A DNA stretch of 64,000 bases from Agaricus subrufescens (Eukaryota > Basidiomycota > Agaricomycetes > Agaricales > Agaricaceae), in NCBI GenBank assembly GCA_029945375.1, contig CM057063.1:1302001-1366000 (forward strand), written 5' to 3'. Made by a program: the position numbers and the translations under genes. The notes under the pieces were generated by a model. It searched no databases and was not told the DNA's origin. It worked only from the letters and a program-made list of their open reading frames with translations. Positions within the stretch are counted from its first letter, which is position 1; the number at the start of each line of letters is the position of its first letter. Below are positions 21,195 to 32,326 of the stretch, in pieces.

Positions 21195-23576
21195 ATGGCC
21201 ACCAAACAGCTCAAGCCGTTGACTCGAGAAGAAGTCGCCAAGGTGTGTGCTTCCTTGTCGCCGTGGGGGCCAGGCCACTGAGGAGTAATTGACATCCAAT
21301 TTACGTAGCATAATAAAGACGGTGACCTCGTACGTGCACTCTACCTCCGTAGTTGATCCCACCAACACCCACCCCTTCAGTGGATAGTTGTTGACACAAA
21401 AGTCTACGACGTAAGCAGATTCAAGGACCTCCACCCAGGCGGTGCCTCAGTTCTACTGGATGACGATGTCGGTACGTTTTACCCGCCCAGTTCCCGTCTC
21501 GAAGACGGCTAACTAATATTGTCTACCTAGCTGGCAAAGACGCTACAGAAGCTTTCTACGGGCTTCACAAACATGAAATCATAATAAAGCCCCAATATGC
21601 TCGACTCCAAATCGGCTTCATCGAAGGAGAGACGCCCACCATCCATAGCCGCAATATTGGCGAAGTCAGCTCGGTGCCTTATGCGGAGCCCACTTGGTTG
21701 ACTCCTGGCTATTACAGCCCTTACTACACCGAGGTCAGCCAGATATCCCATTCATTGAAGCGTATAAAATGCTAACTCTCTCAATGTAGAACCATCGCAG
21801 ATTCCAGAAAGTGGTCTGCAAGTTTACTGATGAGGTCGTCATGCCTGACGCACTCGTATGTCATTGTTCTCGAGTACAGTGAACCTCGCTCTAAAGTACC
21901 CATTTCAACTAGGCAAGGGAAGCAGATGGAAAACCTCCCAGCAAGTCCGTCCTCGAGGCTATGGCCAAGTTCAATATACATGCTATGCGTATGGGTCCCG
22001 GGAAACATTTGAAGGGTTTGGAGCTCATGGGCGGCATCGTCAAGCCCGAAGAATTCGATTTTTTCCATGAAATGATAATCACCCACGAGTTGGGTCGATC
22101 AGGCAAACGTGGCTATGGCGACGGTATTGAAGTTCCTCCTACTAAAAACTACCAGCGACAGCTGACTATCTTATTCTTATTTCGTTTATTTTTATTTTTA
22201 TTTTCAAACTCATTCAGGATTGATGGCGGGTTCTCTCATCGGCCTCCCTCCAGTTCTCCACTTTGGCAGCGAGAAAATCAGAAACAAAGTCGTCCCCGAA
22301 GTGTTTTCCGGGAAGAAGCAAATTTGCCTTGCTATTTCCGAGGCCTTTGCAGGTAGCGATGTCGCTGGTCTGAAAACAAAGGCCACGAAGACAGAAGATG
22401 GTAAATATTGGATTATCAACGGAACGTGAGTATTCTTTGGCCATAACTAATACCGATTACTTATTGTTGATACTAGTAAGAAGTGGATCACCAATGGAAC
22501 GTAAGTGACTGAACTTGCATTGAATCAAAATGCACGCTCACCCTTGTCCCTGAATACTCTAGCTATGCTGATTAGTGCGTGGCTTTGTTTACAATACCAC
22601 TGTAATTCTCTGACATGTGTCCAGTTTCACCGTCGGATGTCGTACACAGAAGGGTCTCACCGTCATCCTTGTTGAGAGAGGGGAGGGTGTCGAAACAAAG
22701 CATATCAAGACTTCCTACGTCTGTACCCGTTCTCCTCTCCCCATCGGAAACACCGTCTCACGGTTCTTATGCACCAGTCACCCACAGCCGGAACGGCATA
22801 CGTCACCTTTGACAACGTCAAAGTGCCTGTAGAGAACACACTAGGCAAAGAGGGTCAAGGAATCTTCATCATGCTCTCTAACTTTAATCACGAGCGTTGG
22901 ATTATGATTTGTTCCTCCGTGCGCCAACAGCGACGCATCGTAGAAGAATGCCTAAAGTGGACGAGCCAACGTAAGGCATTTGGAAAACCTTTGCATTCAC
23001 AGGCTGTCATTCGAAGCAAACTTGCTGCTATGATTGCTCGTGTTGAGAGTCTTCACAGTTGGTTGGAAACCATCACATATCAGATGAACAACATGGTATG
23101 AACTCCTCATTTTTGTCTCTAAACTCACAGGCTGACGAATCTTGATAGGATTACAAGCAACAGGCATCCATGCTTGCAGGGTAAGTATAGCATTCAACAA
23201 GTTTTCTCAATTACTCAAATATTACATATGTAGACCCATTGGTCTGTGCAAAATGCACGCTACACAGGCGGCACAACAAACAGCAGCTGATGCTGTTCAA
23301 ATCTTTGGAGGCCGTGGTATAACAAAAACCGGCATGGGCGAACAAATTGAGCATGTAAGCCAACCAGTACATTACAGCCAAGAATGAGGGACTTATTCAC
23401 GTCTTCAGTATCACCGTACAGTGACGTTTGATTCGTAAGTAATCCCTGGATGTTTTAAATCAGGAACGGGTCACTAAATTCGTCTGAATAGGATCCTTGG
23501 AGGCGCAGAAGACGTTTTAGGAGATTTGGGCGTACGTCAAGCAATTCGCAACATGCCTAAGCATGTCAGACTCTAG
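21195..23576 (+). CDS. Cytochrome b5-acyl-CoA dehydrogenase fusion, copy 2
   Basis: Paralogue of the 12881-15221 gene on the opposite strand. The ATG at 21195 gives MATKQLKPLTREEVAKV. The b5 domain carries DLHPGG and GLHKHEI as heme ligands. The ACAD part is complete: NHRRFQKVVCKFTDEVV, MRMGPGKHLKG, FDFFHEM, LMAGSLIGLPPVLHFGS, CLAISEAFAGSDV, a KKWITNGT micro-exon at about 22480, YADYFTVGC, GTAYVTFDNVKVPVENTLG, FNHERWIM, AVIRSKLAAMIARVE, QIFGGRGITKTGMG and AEDVLGDLG. All introns are GT-AG. It ends HVRL, a weak match at best to a peroxisomal signal. Having both copies around the PTS1-tailed racemase suggests a joint role in fatty acid oxidation. Short- versus branched-chain preference cannot be read from sequence. 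Confidence 0.9.
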
Positions 23577-23663
23577 GCGAAGCTAGGCTAGACCTCTTCT
23601 ACTTGCCAGTAACAGAATCTCTCGCGTAGGAGTTAGTGTTATTTTAATGTTTAATAGACCATA

Positions 23664-24844
23664 CTATCTCCGGTCTTCCTGTCGTCCAGACTGACGCTGT
23701 GATATACCAACCGTCGCCGCCGTAGAACCCCACCCAAACCATTTCAATACAACGTTTTTGGCGAATATTTCACCAAAACCAAGCATAACGCCATTCACGA
23801 ATGGAAGTAGAAGGTTAATGGCGAGTGAGGAGGCGAATGCTTTCAGTCGTGTCCGAGTAGAAAGAGTTGAGTCGAATACAGCTAAAGTAGCTGTTTGCGA
23901 TTGGGTATTGTGGTGAGAATGTTTGTGGTCATGTCCTTCGTGGTGACTTTCGAGAGGGGGGGTGGATTCGTCGGGGAAAGACATGGAGGGATATGAGGAC
24001 GTTGAAGGGGAATCTACTTCTTCCCATTTCTGTGAACCCTCGACTGTATCATGTTGCGATACTGTGGTTGAGACCTAAAGAGACTCATGAGTTGAGAAGT
24101 TTCTGAGGATCAGAGAAAAAGCAACATACGCGTTTCGGCGGTTCACTGACTTCAGCATCCCGTTCTTCTTTCTCTGATTTCTCTTCTTCCTTTTCATCAT
24201 GATGGACTAAGACGGTAGATGAAGACATGGGTGGCTGAGGACCAGGAATGGTTTCTGGTTCAGGTACGGGTTGACCCGCAGCTTTGCGCCTTGCAACTTC
24301 TTCACGTTCAGCGGCACGTTTGAGTTCCCATTCTTCACGAGTCTTTTCTGCTTTTTCACGAGCTTCTGCGGATTGAGCGCGCCAAGCTTTGACTTGATCT
24401 TCGTATTCTTGTTTCCAAGAATCCTCCTCCTCCTCTACCGTTACTCCTTCAGAGGTGGATTCTGACAGAACGGTGGAAGGTTCTGCAGGGGCATGTGTAG
24501 ATTCAACAGGGACCTCTGTTACAGGAGGTTGGTTGGGAATGATCCTCGATGTACGACGGGAGGAAGGCGGAGAGAAAGCTTGCTCGAATGCGTCCTGAAG
24601 GAAAAAAAAAAATAGGGGGAACACGTCTCGTTGAGTCAAGGAAAAATTAAGCGGGGGTATTGGTATGGCTAACCTCAATGATATGTTCTGTTTCAGCCGA
24701 GGATGCAGCCATCGTCGAAACGTTGAGTCGTCGAGGAACAGGTCGCGGAGTTTGTAGGCCAAAACTCGCAGGGTCACACAAATGTGACAGAGAGAGATAC
24801 GAGTTCCCCGAATCCTGTTCCGAAATCTTGCCTTGATTCACCAT
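23664..24844 (-). CDS. MIM1: Mitochondrial outer-membrane import protein Mim1 (Tom13) with long disordered N-terminus
   Basis: Mim1 is a small outer-membrane protein that helps insert alpha-helical outer-membrane proteins and assemble the TOM complex. The defining segment is present near the C-terminus: LPFVNGVMLGFGE within one hydrophobic helix, preceded by TRLKAFASSLAINL and followed by KNVVLKWFGW. The N-terminal part, from the ATG at 24844, is much longer than in yeast (about 113 residues there). It is low complexity, with a Lys/Glu/Arg-rich helix (about 24270-24420) likely to form a coiled coil, and a His-rich HHEGHDHKHSHH patch. Three exons are inferred. The identification rests on the C-terminal motif; the function of the long acidic N-terminus is unknown. 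Confidence 0.8.
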
Positions 24845-25247
24845 GTTCGTATCTTGTGTCTTTCACGTTCCAACGCTATGCAATTCACGGGCCGATTCAC
24901 AAGGCGATACTAGTCTGCTTCTATACCACACTCGTGTACTGGCATGCAATCCTTGGTTAATCAACTGAGCCCCTGTCGAAGAAATCGTGATTACGGTAAA
25001 CAAATCTATTTCGTTGACGAGGATCGGGAAAACTCTAGATCTCGACTCGTGTTCTGGGTCTGCTAACATTATTCTCTGTCGACGGCCATTCTCTTACGCC
25101 TGGCACACCCGCGCAGGTTCGAGGCCATTCTCGGTCAACTTTGTACAATTCGAGGTTCTAAGGTATTATTCTACTACCCATGTATCCTACTCGAGCTACA
25201 AAGGCCCTTTCTGAACCAAGACCTGCTCAGGCGATGGTATTTTCCTA

Positions 25248-25442
25248 CTAGTCTCCGCAACAGTAAAAACAACCCTTGTCACCCTTCACATGCTGGCCTT
25301 GGGGACAGAAAGGTGGAGTACGAGAACATATCAAAGGACAAGCGTGCTGTTGCCGTTTTTCGATAGGGTTACCAAGCGAGATGTTCGCCGTCATGAGGAC
25401 TAGAAGAATGGCAGTAGCCGTGGCAGAGAATAACGTCTTCAT
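25248..25442 (-). CDS. Small secreted cysteine-rich peptide, paralogue A (64 aa)
   Basis: Single-exon ORF of 64 codons. A signal peptide (MKTLFSATATAILLVLMTAN) runs to about residue 25 and is followed by a dibasic EKR site that a Kex2-type protease could cut. The mature part has six cysteines spaced C-x3-C-x6-C-x11-C-x2-C-C, with PPFCPQGQH in the middle and CFYCC near the end. The second gene at 26046-26240 has exactly the same spacing and little other identity, which argues that both are real. Function unknown. The size, secretion signal and cysteine framework suggest a disulfide-rich extracellular peptide, perhaps antimicrobial, effector-like or signalling. Confidence 0.75.
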   Translation of the reverse strand: MKTLFSATATAILLVLMTANISLGNPIEKRQQHACPLICSRTPPFCPQGQHVKGDKGCFYCCGD

Positions 25443-26045
25443 CTAGGAATGAAACAAAGATCAAGTTTCTTCTGCTCCGGTGTAGCCTATGGTTAAACTT
25501 TACTAGTAGTATTGGGATCTTAATTTGTTGTGAGTTCTTTTTCGTACGGTGAAGTAACTGCAAAGAAAGCGCGTAAGCGAGACAAGAAGGACAACCAGCG
25601 ATATCTGATATTTACGATGGCGCAAAAATTGGGGAGTGGTCTGCGCTGAGAGATGCGGAAACGCCGTATTTAAATACTTGCAGTTTCCGCAAGTACCGCA
25701 CGTTGCATGGTGGAGCGCAGTTAACTATGATCATTATGATGAACACTCGAAACTTGAATCGACGGCGCACCTCCGGCGCACCACAAGTTCTTTTTTTTGC
25801 TATCGTTTGAATAAAAATCGAAATTGATCATGCTGCATTATGAAACGAACGGAGAACTTGGCTGTCAGATTGATAACATTCCTCCCTATCCTATTATCAT
25901 TTTTGTAGGACAACCGCGGGGCAGAGATACATTTTCGTCTTTGTGTGAAACTACATAGACGTAACAAGACACCGAACGCTTCATATCTATACACGAACCG
26001 GTGAAATCTCGAAACCGATTCCCATAAAACTTTCAATCAATCACC

Positions 26046-26240
26046 CTAGTTGTCATTGCAGCAATAAAAGCAAGATGGGCCGCTCTCGAGATGTTGTCCA
26101 TCAGGACAGAGAGGTGGGAGAGAGAGACAGGGAAGGTGACAATAACGTAGTCGCTTATTGGCACTACCTATGGGACTGCCACCTGCGAGACCCGCCGCCG
26201 TTATAATAGCCAGAAAGACAGCAGTGAAATTGAATCTCAT
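26046..26240 (-). CDS. Small secreted cysteine-rich peptide, paralogue B (64 aa)
   Basis: Single-exon ORF, same length as paralogue A about 600 bp away and on the same strand. A signal peptide (MRFNFTAVFLAIITAAG) is followed by a dibasic NKR site. The mature part keeps C-x3-C-x6-C-x11-C-x2-C-C, with PPLCPDGQH and CFYCC. The leader and pro-region differ strongly from A while the cysteine frame and the CP.GQH and CFYCC motifs are kept, a pattern expected under selection. Function unknown. Confidence 0.75.
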   Translation of the reverse strand: MRFNFTAVFLAIITAAGLAGGSPIGSANKRLRYCHLPCLSLPPLCPDGQHLESGPSCFYCCNDN

Positions 26241-27728
26241 CTGAGTAACAAAAAAACATTATCGAATTTCAGTTTTTGGTAAATACAGCCGCGTAGGGAT
26301 TCAAGTGCTACCCACAGTGAACGCTCTTTCGGCAAGTATGCTAAATGACCTGTCTTTGTTTGATACGTTGAGAAACTGAAACGGTGATATAAGCTTTTGA
26401 GCAGTCAATTTCAAGTTTCAACGATAGGCTAACCTACGAGGTTGGGGATAGTTAGGTGTTGGAACTAGGTGGTGTATGGGCCACAGCGCATTTAAACACA
26501 TTCAGGTGGCACCCTCCTACGACGAGGGTCATGGAGTCCTGGGCGCACGTTCAATGTTCGATTGGAGCATACCGCAGTGGGCCCCAAAACTTCGCACTGT
26601 CTACCCCGCATATATACAACTACGTTCTGCTCCACGACTAAACCCCATGTTGGGGCACTCGATAATGATTGTTATGAGTGTTGGTTCAAGAAATGAAGCG
26701 ATACAGTGGAGCTGGTGGGGAAACTGAAGTAGGGTCTTGGTTAAGTAATACCGTAGTGAATAATCTTACCATCATACAATCTTACTTGCCGAGTCGAACA
26801 CCCTCGCCTTTCTCTCGTCCAGCCACATATGCATTAGGCTAAAAGTCGAGTGACATTCTGATGAGAGCCCTATTTACTTACCGCGTCCAACACATACTTA
26901 CCTATTAGAAGCCCCACTCTTCCATATATCGAAGCTTCATAAATCGAGCGAAGAACGATCTCTTCTCTCGAGCGCCACAATGTCCCAGCAAAAGTTAATT
27001 TGACCGCGCCGCGCATAACCAAACACCTGATAATGATCACGATAACGTAAGGTACTAAACTATATTGGATTTGATGCATTATCTCATTCATATGGTCCAC
27101 ATTTTCTCCGAATAGGTGTCTCTCCTGCAAGTGTACACTACCCACATCTCTCGGCAGCATCAAACTCTCCATCGTAAGTTAAAGCAACATAACCATGTGC
27201 AAACGCGAATGGTAAGCGCCTTAATCGATTCTAATAATTGTCGCACCCACTAATTGCTGCTTCATCACGGGAAAAAAGCATTGGTGATTATTATCGACCA
27301 TGTAATGTTCGTAGATTCGTTGATGACCGGTGACTGTGAACGATACTAACGCGCTTTTATATCAAGCACTGGGTCTTCGATTATGAAACGGGCGAACTAG
27401 TCGATTGCAAAGAATCAAACTGCCGGACGAGCGATACTCATGTACATAAAGGCAAAGAATATTTGTGTGACTGTGCCCCAGTGAGTAATAGATATTTCAG
27501 GCCTCTGACTCATTGCTAAATTCGCTTCCTCACAGTCGCTCCCATATGAAGCCCGAGATGGTGAAGCTAAAGTACGAAATATGTTCCATAAACTCTGCCC
27601 AACGTGCGCCGTCACAGCCCCCGCTCCATCCAGGGGCCGATAGTGACGAAACGAAATGACGCTCAATTTCATTACAATGTGTATCTGACCTAACATTAGC
27701 GCTTGAAAAAAAAAGGATTGTACTATCT
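26241..27728. other. Intergenic region without a supported gene
   Basis: Several open frames of 60-100 codons exist on both strands (for example 26870-27172 on the - strand), but none has family motifs, a consistent exon chain or a paralogue in the window. Nothing else was recognised. Confidence 0.5.
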
Positions 27729-29360
27729 TCAGAATTTCTTTCCTCCCCTCTTGACTGGTTGTCTAGGACCCTTTCTCTGGCCGCCCATTCCAGATCCCCC
27801 TTCATTACCCTTGGGCGCCGAAGCCCCAACCCTTCTATCTAAGTCGTTATCGCTGTCATCCGAGGCAGTTAACATAACTTTTACTTTCTTTGAGGGCGGT
27901 TTGACCGGCGATGAAATGTCTTCCAATGTTTGGTCGCGATCTTTTTCAGAAGTCGTCGTGTGCGTAGATATAGGTGAAAGACTTCGCTTTTGAGTAGACG
28001 AGACCCCTGAAGGCACAGGAACCTTGGGAGATACGCTTCGATGCGAGAGAACGCTTAGCGGTTGTAAGGAGATATTTTGCTCCCCCTCGTCAGCTGACGA
28101 TTCTGTAGCTGAATCTGCTTTCGGGTCCGTCAACTTGCGGCAGCGCGGCGGAGAGGACTGGGATAATGAAGGTTCTTCGGCCGCCTGTGAATTAAGTCAT
28201 GTCTATGAAATCATATTGGAAGAACAGACACCAGACTAACCACACTTGTCAAAGGGGTATATTCAGTTGGCCGACTATCATGGAATGTTACAGTCGAAGC
28301 TATTGGAACTTGAAGGTCCGGTTCATCTACTGTGGAGGTAATGCGGGCTGAACGGAGTATGAGGATCAGGATTGCAACCATATGAGCTTCCACTGACGAA
28401 GTTCGTGTAGAGAGTTGAAGACAGCTGTCATCCTTCTAAGGGTTGTCGATACGCGGGGCTTAGACAAAGAGTTCTTTATATGCGTATCGATTGAGCGTCG
28501 GGCTGTTCGTCCAATCCTGTCCACTGCCTGCGAGCCAATGAGAAGGTAGTGGAGGGATTTGAACGAAAATGAGACCCACGTTCTCAACTTCGCCATCAGT
28601 CATATTTTGTAGAGATTCTGTAGACGAAAATAAAAGATGGTTCGTGCTAATAAGCGGAAGCACAAGCTGCTTTGAAATGATTTCGGATGACAGTTTGTGT
28701 CCGACAAAAGAGGTCTCCCATCTCCATTTGAACGAGCTGCATTCCAGCTGAATTGCCAAATCCTGGGGAATTTTTTGGTGAAGAGGCGAGACAGCAAGAG
28801 AGGAGTTGATTTACTGAGTAATGACTGTCCACCACCTCGAACGAGAGCTCGGTAGCGCCACTGAGAGTATGGGCGGTCGCCAATAGGTCCAAAATGGAAG
28901 ATCTCCATTCGTCTTCCTTTTCCAGGCTAGAGAAAAGCGGGGCCGCTTGAGGATTGCATAATCTCCATCGTCTTGCAATCTGATGACCGGTCATTTCTTG
29001 GAAAACAGATAAGACGCGTAAAACACGGTTTGACGTAGCCCATAAACTCACCCTCCGTCCAAACAGATTTTGTATCCGTGAACAGGGCATGACACTTGAG
29101 ATCGATAGTGGAAGGGACAAGCTTCTGTTGCAACGGCCACGTTCAGGGAAGAGGAAGCGGGATCTGTGACGTTTATGACTGACTCTAGAAGGTGGGTGGA
29201 TGAGGGTGGGACTTACGAATAAGTATGGAGTGGAGGAGGCAGAATCGATTTTAGCTAGCCATTCCTTGGCGAGGAAGGGTCGGAAAGATGTCTAGACAAG
29301 AACGTTAGTGCGAGCGGTGAGCTGAATCGACCATGCTATGACCTCGGACGAATACTGCAT
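27729..29360 (-). CDS. XLF/NHEJ1-like non-homologous end-joining factor
   Basis: Predicted partner of XRCC4 and DNA ligase IV in repairing double-strand breaks. The proposed start at 29360 (MQYSSE) joins across an intron to FRPFLAKEWLAKIDSASS and TPYLF, the head-domain start. Next come DLKCHALFTDTKSVWTE and EMTGHQIARRWR, then EDEWRSSILDLLATAH. A further exon holds DLAIQLECSSFKWRWETSF and SKQLVLPLISTNHLLFSS. A helical stalk follows (DRIGRTARRSIDTHIKNSL and TTLRRMTAVFNSL). The C-terminal tail is disordered, Ser/Pro-rich, with a PSKKVKV basic patch, and ends PVKRGGKKF. Basic residues followed by a final Phe resemble the Ku-binding motif at the end of animal XLF. The first donor (GAG/gtcata) is weak, so the start is less sure than the rest. 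The 5' end of this gene is duplicated at about 39000-39560. Confidence 0.72.
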
Positions 29361-29719
29361 CGACGACGAAGAGAACGTCTGTACAGTTAAGTAAGCAAAG
29401 TTGACGTCACTATGTATAGCGCAAGGAATCGAAATATGATCAGTATCAATTCAGCGGCGTTCAAGTAATTCTGAGTATGACTGAAGTTCCCATTGACGAA
29501 GGATGCATCCAGTTTGAAGGTGGAACCAGGAATATCCAATTTCACATTGGCGTAGAGCTCTCGTGAGCAGATAATTCTGAATGGCTTGATTGATAACAAT
29601 TCAAACAAAACATTGTCATTAGCTTGGGAGTATACTCGTATGAATTACATAGGGCGGCGGTGGGTTGACAGGCTCGAACAGATCACAGAAACAACACTGC
29701 TCTCATCCTCTACAGAGGC

Positions 29720-32326
29720 TTACTTACGCTTGGCACTGCTAGCTTGCTTCATTTTCTTGGGCGTTGGAGGATCCGAACTTGACCCTTCTTCGTTCTTGTA
29801 CTCATCGTCATCTTGAGGTTTCGGTGAAGTTTCCGCGCGATCTCGTTTCTTCGGAACCTTTGTATAATTAGTGGAGTGTAATTCAACAGATTTTGCTTCC
29901 GCCTTGATTATATCAACCAGTTCATTGAGAGCCCCAAAGACATGTCCATAAAGGATATGTATACAGTCGGGATCAGGTTTTTCTAGAACATATGTTGCGT
30001 GAAAGACATCTCGGATTCCTTGCATCAAATCGAGGATGCGGTGATGCCTCAAATCAGGGTGAAGGTGGTCTTGTAGTTGCTCCAAAACCTCCTCGTGCGA
30101 CTCAAAAAGTTGGCGGCGTGTGTTGCTAGGAAGAGGAGCGTTCATAAAGACCAACTTTGCGTATTCATTCCCATCATGATATTTGACTCGGTAGATGAGA
30201 AGGTATAACTTGACCCACCATAAGGACTCGACGCCATGCTGGGGTCGATCTCTCAATCGTGGTGGAGCCCGTTGTGGTCTTTTACCGGAGCGAATCATGT
30301 CCCAGTCAAACGTAGTTTGAGGTTGCTTAGCCATTCCCGAGTGGATTTCGTAAGGCATGAAGAAAGGCGTACCCTAAAGCAATGTCCAGTAGTGAGTAAA
30401 TGGACTTGAAGATCAACCTTGGGAACAAACCGTTTTTGGATCCGGGCTACCGCTTTCATCCTCACAGCACTTCGCAAACTCAAAGTCACTCAATTTTCCG
30501 CCTGCTTCACCATTACCCCTCTTCACCGCTATGATATTCCCCGCACTAACATCCCTATGCATCCAGCCAGCGAGGTACACCAGGACTAAAGCTAGAGGAT
30601 GTGAAATCAGTGATCATTGCGTATATTCGAACAGGCAAACTTGCCAATATAAGCGTCCGAAACCGCGGCGAACGCAGTTTCTAGTGAGTCAACGCGATCA
30701 AGTGACTGCCCAATTTCTTCATATACTAATCGGTAGTGTTGTTTGGTGGTGTAAGAGCGTGGTTTCCGTTTTCCATACATAGCCAAGTTGGTTAACTTTG
30801 TCAAGTTATTCTGTTCACTATAAGTGGAGGAAGCCTTTTGAGTTGAACCCTCCAACATGCTTGAATCCTCTACAAATATTTGTCTTGCACCATTAGCAGT
30901 CGAAGGAGACTCTACTCCGCTTCCGTTGTCACCGTCAGTACAAGCCTCATCGGCAAACTGCAGGATTTCTGGTGCGGGAGTAGCCTGGCTTGACTTGGCT
31001 TTAGACTTGCCAAGCCCGAAACTGTCGCATACGATGCCCATGAAATAACGCTTATAGTCCTTCTTATCCATCATAGTCTTCAACTTCGCGCGAAGTGGCG
31101 GGGGAGCCCATTGATAATCCTCCTCCTTGACCATGCTGAGGCACTCGAAAATCGCATCCAGGTTCTGTTTTTCCGTCTTGGATCCCTCGTCAAGCCAGAT
31201 GTCCTTCAGAGCGACCATTTTACCACCCTCCACCTTCTCATAGATCGCATTTCCTGAAGATCCCTTTACTTCAATGGCTCTCCACACACGTGTCTTCCTT
31301 CCTGTAATGCAGACAACCCTCCGGTGAGATAACAACTCAATCGTCTTGAAGTACCGAGCCCCAGTTTCGTTGGGTATCTCATACACGTAGCGCAATCCGT
31401 TGTCCTCTATGCGGTGGATTGTAGGATCATATCCCATTTCCTCGCGCGTGGCATAGATGAATGAGAGGAACACTCGTATTAATGTGTCGATATCCTGCAT
31501 AACATGAGGTATGGACAAAATACGTTGTACAATAAACCTACCGTTGTGAAATCAAATGTTTCGGACTTGACAGAGTGCGAGCGCGAAAAATACCAAACAG
31601 CCATCTCGGTATTCTCAACCGTGATCTGAGGCGAAATCAGTGAGGGTTATGGTAGTGAAACATATAGACGCACTCCGTATATCCAATTGCGGCGGGGATC
31701 ATCATTCATAATGAAGCTTGCACACGATACTAATTTTTCGCGATTCTGGACACGTGAATATGAAGAACCACTGAAGGCACAAACGGAATACTTACATCTT
31801 TGTAATCCCTCGTAGATTTCTTGAATTCGGCTACCACTACTGTTTGTGAGGACACAATGTATTTGTTCTGGATACCGTTGGGCCCTCCCATAAAACAAGC
31901 ATCAGTTCTGAAGTTGGAGTTCCCGATTTCAGACATCACTCGGGTGTTGGGACAATCGCGGTAGGAAAAGTTGCGCTGACGGCCATTGAGCCCCTCGAGT
32001 CCGTTATCCAGTGCGTTGGCAATAGCTTCCAATGGCTTGAATGCATCTGCTTCCGAGGAGAGTCGGCGCGGTTCTTGATGAAATTCTTGCCATTCTAGTT
32101 GGTTCTCCTTGTTCAAAATGAGCAGCTGCTTTTCCATCAGAGTGCGTTTAGCAGCTTCAACAAGGACATCATCGGGTAAGAAGGGACTATAATGGGCGAG
32201 AAACGCGTTGACAGGGCATTGTAACATCTCCTTCTGCATCTCCTCCGAAATATGTTGACGAGTCTTGGATTGCTTTTCCCACTCGCCTGAGCTCATTTTG
32301 TACTGCCTTGGCGTGGGACTGGACAT
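29720..32326 (-). CDS. FunK1 fungal-type protein kinase, array copy A
   Basis: Predicted kinase of the FunK1 family, expanded in multicellular basidiomycetes. The ATG at 32326 is followed by a conserved FunK1 N-terminal region (HYSPFLPDDVLVEAAKRTL, GRQRNFSYRDCPNTRV). Short exons carry VSCASFIMNDDPRRNWIYG and ITVENTEMAVWYFSRSHSV. The kinase fold starts near FLSFIYATREEMGYDPT. VALKDIWLDEGSKTEKQN holds the likely ATP-anchoring Lys and its Glu partner. LAGWMHRDVSAGN (about 30540-30585) is the catalytic loop, and KLSDFEFAK (about 30470-30500) carries DFE in place of DFG, as is usual in this family. GTPFFMPYEI follows an intron. The tail has PKKRDR and PKKMKQ basic clusters suggestive of nuclear import. 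The intron 30592-30644 is GC-AG. All frames are intact. Confidence 0.88.

Noticed and set aside
26870..27172. 100-codon open frame on the - strand
   Set aside because: No motif, no supporting exon chain, no paralogue; composition fits chance in non-coding DNA.
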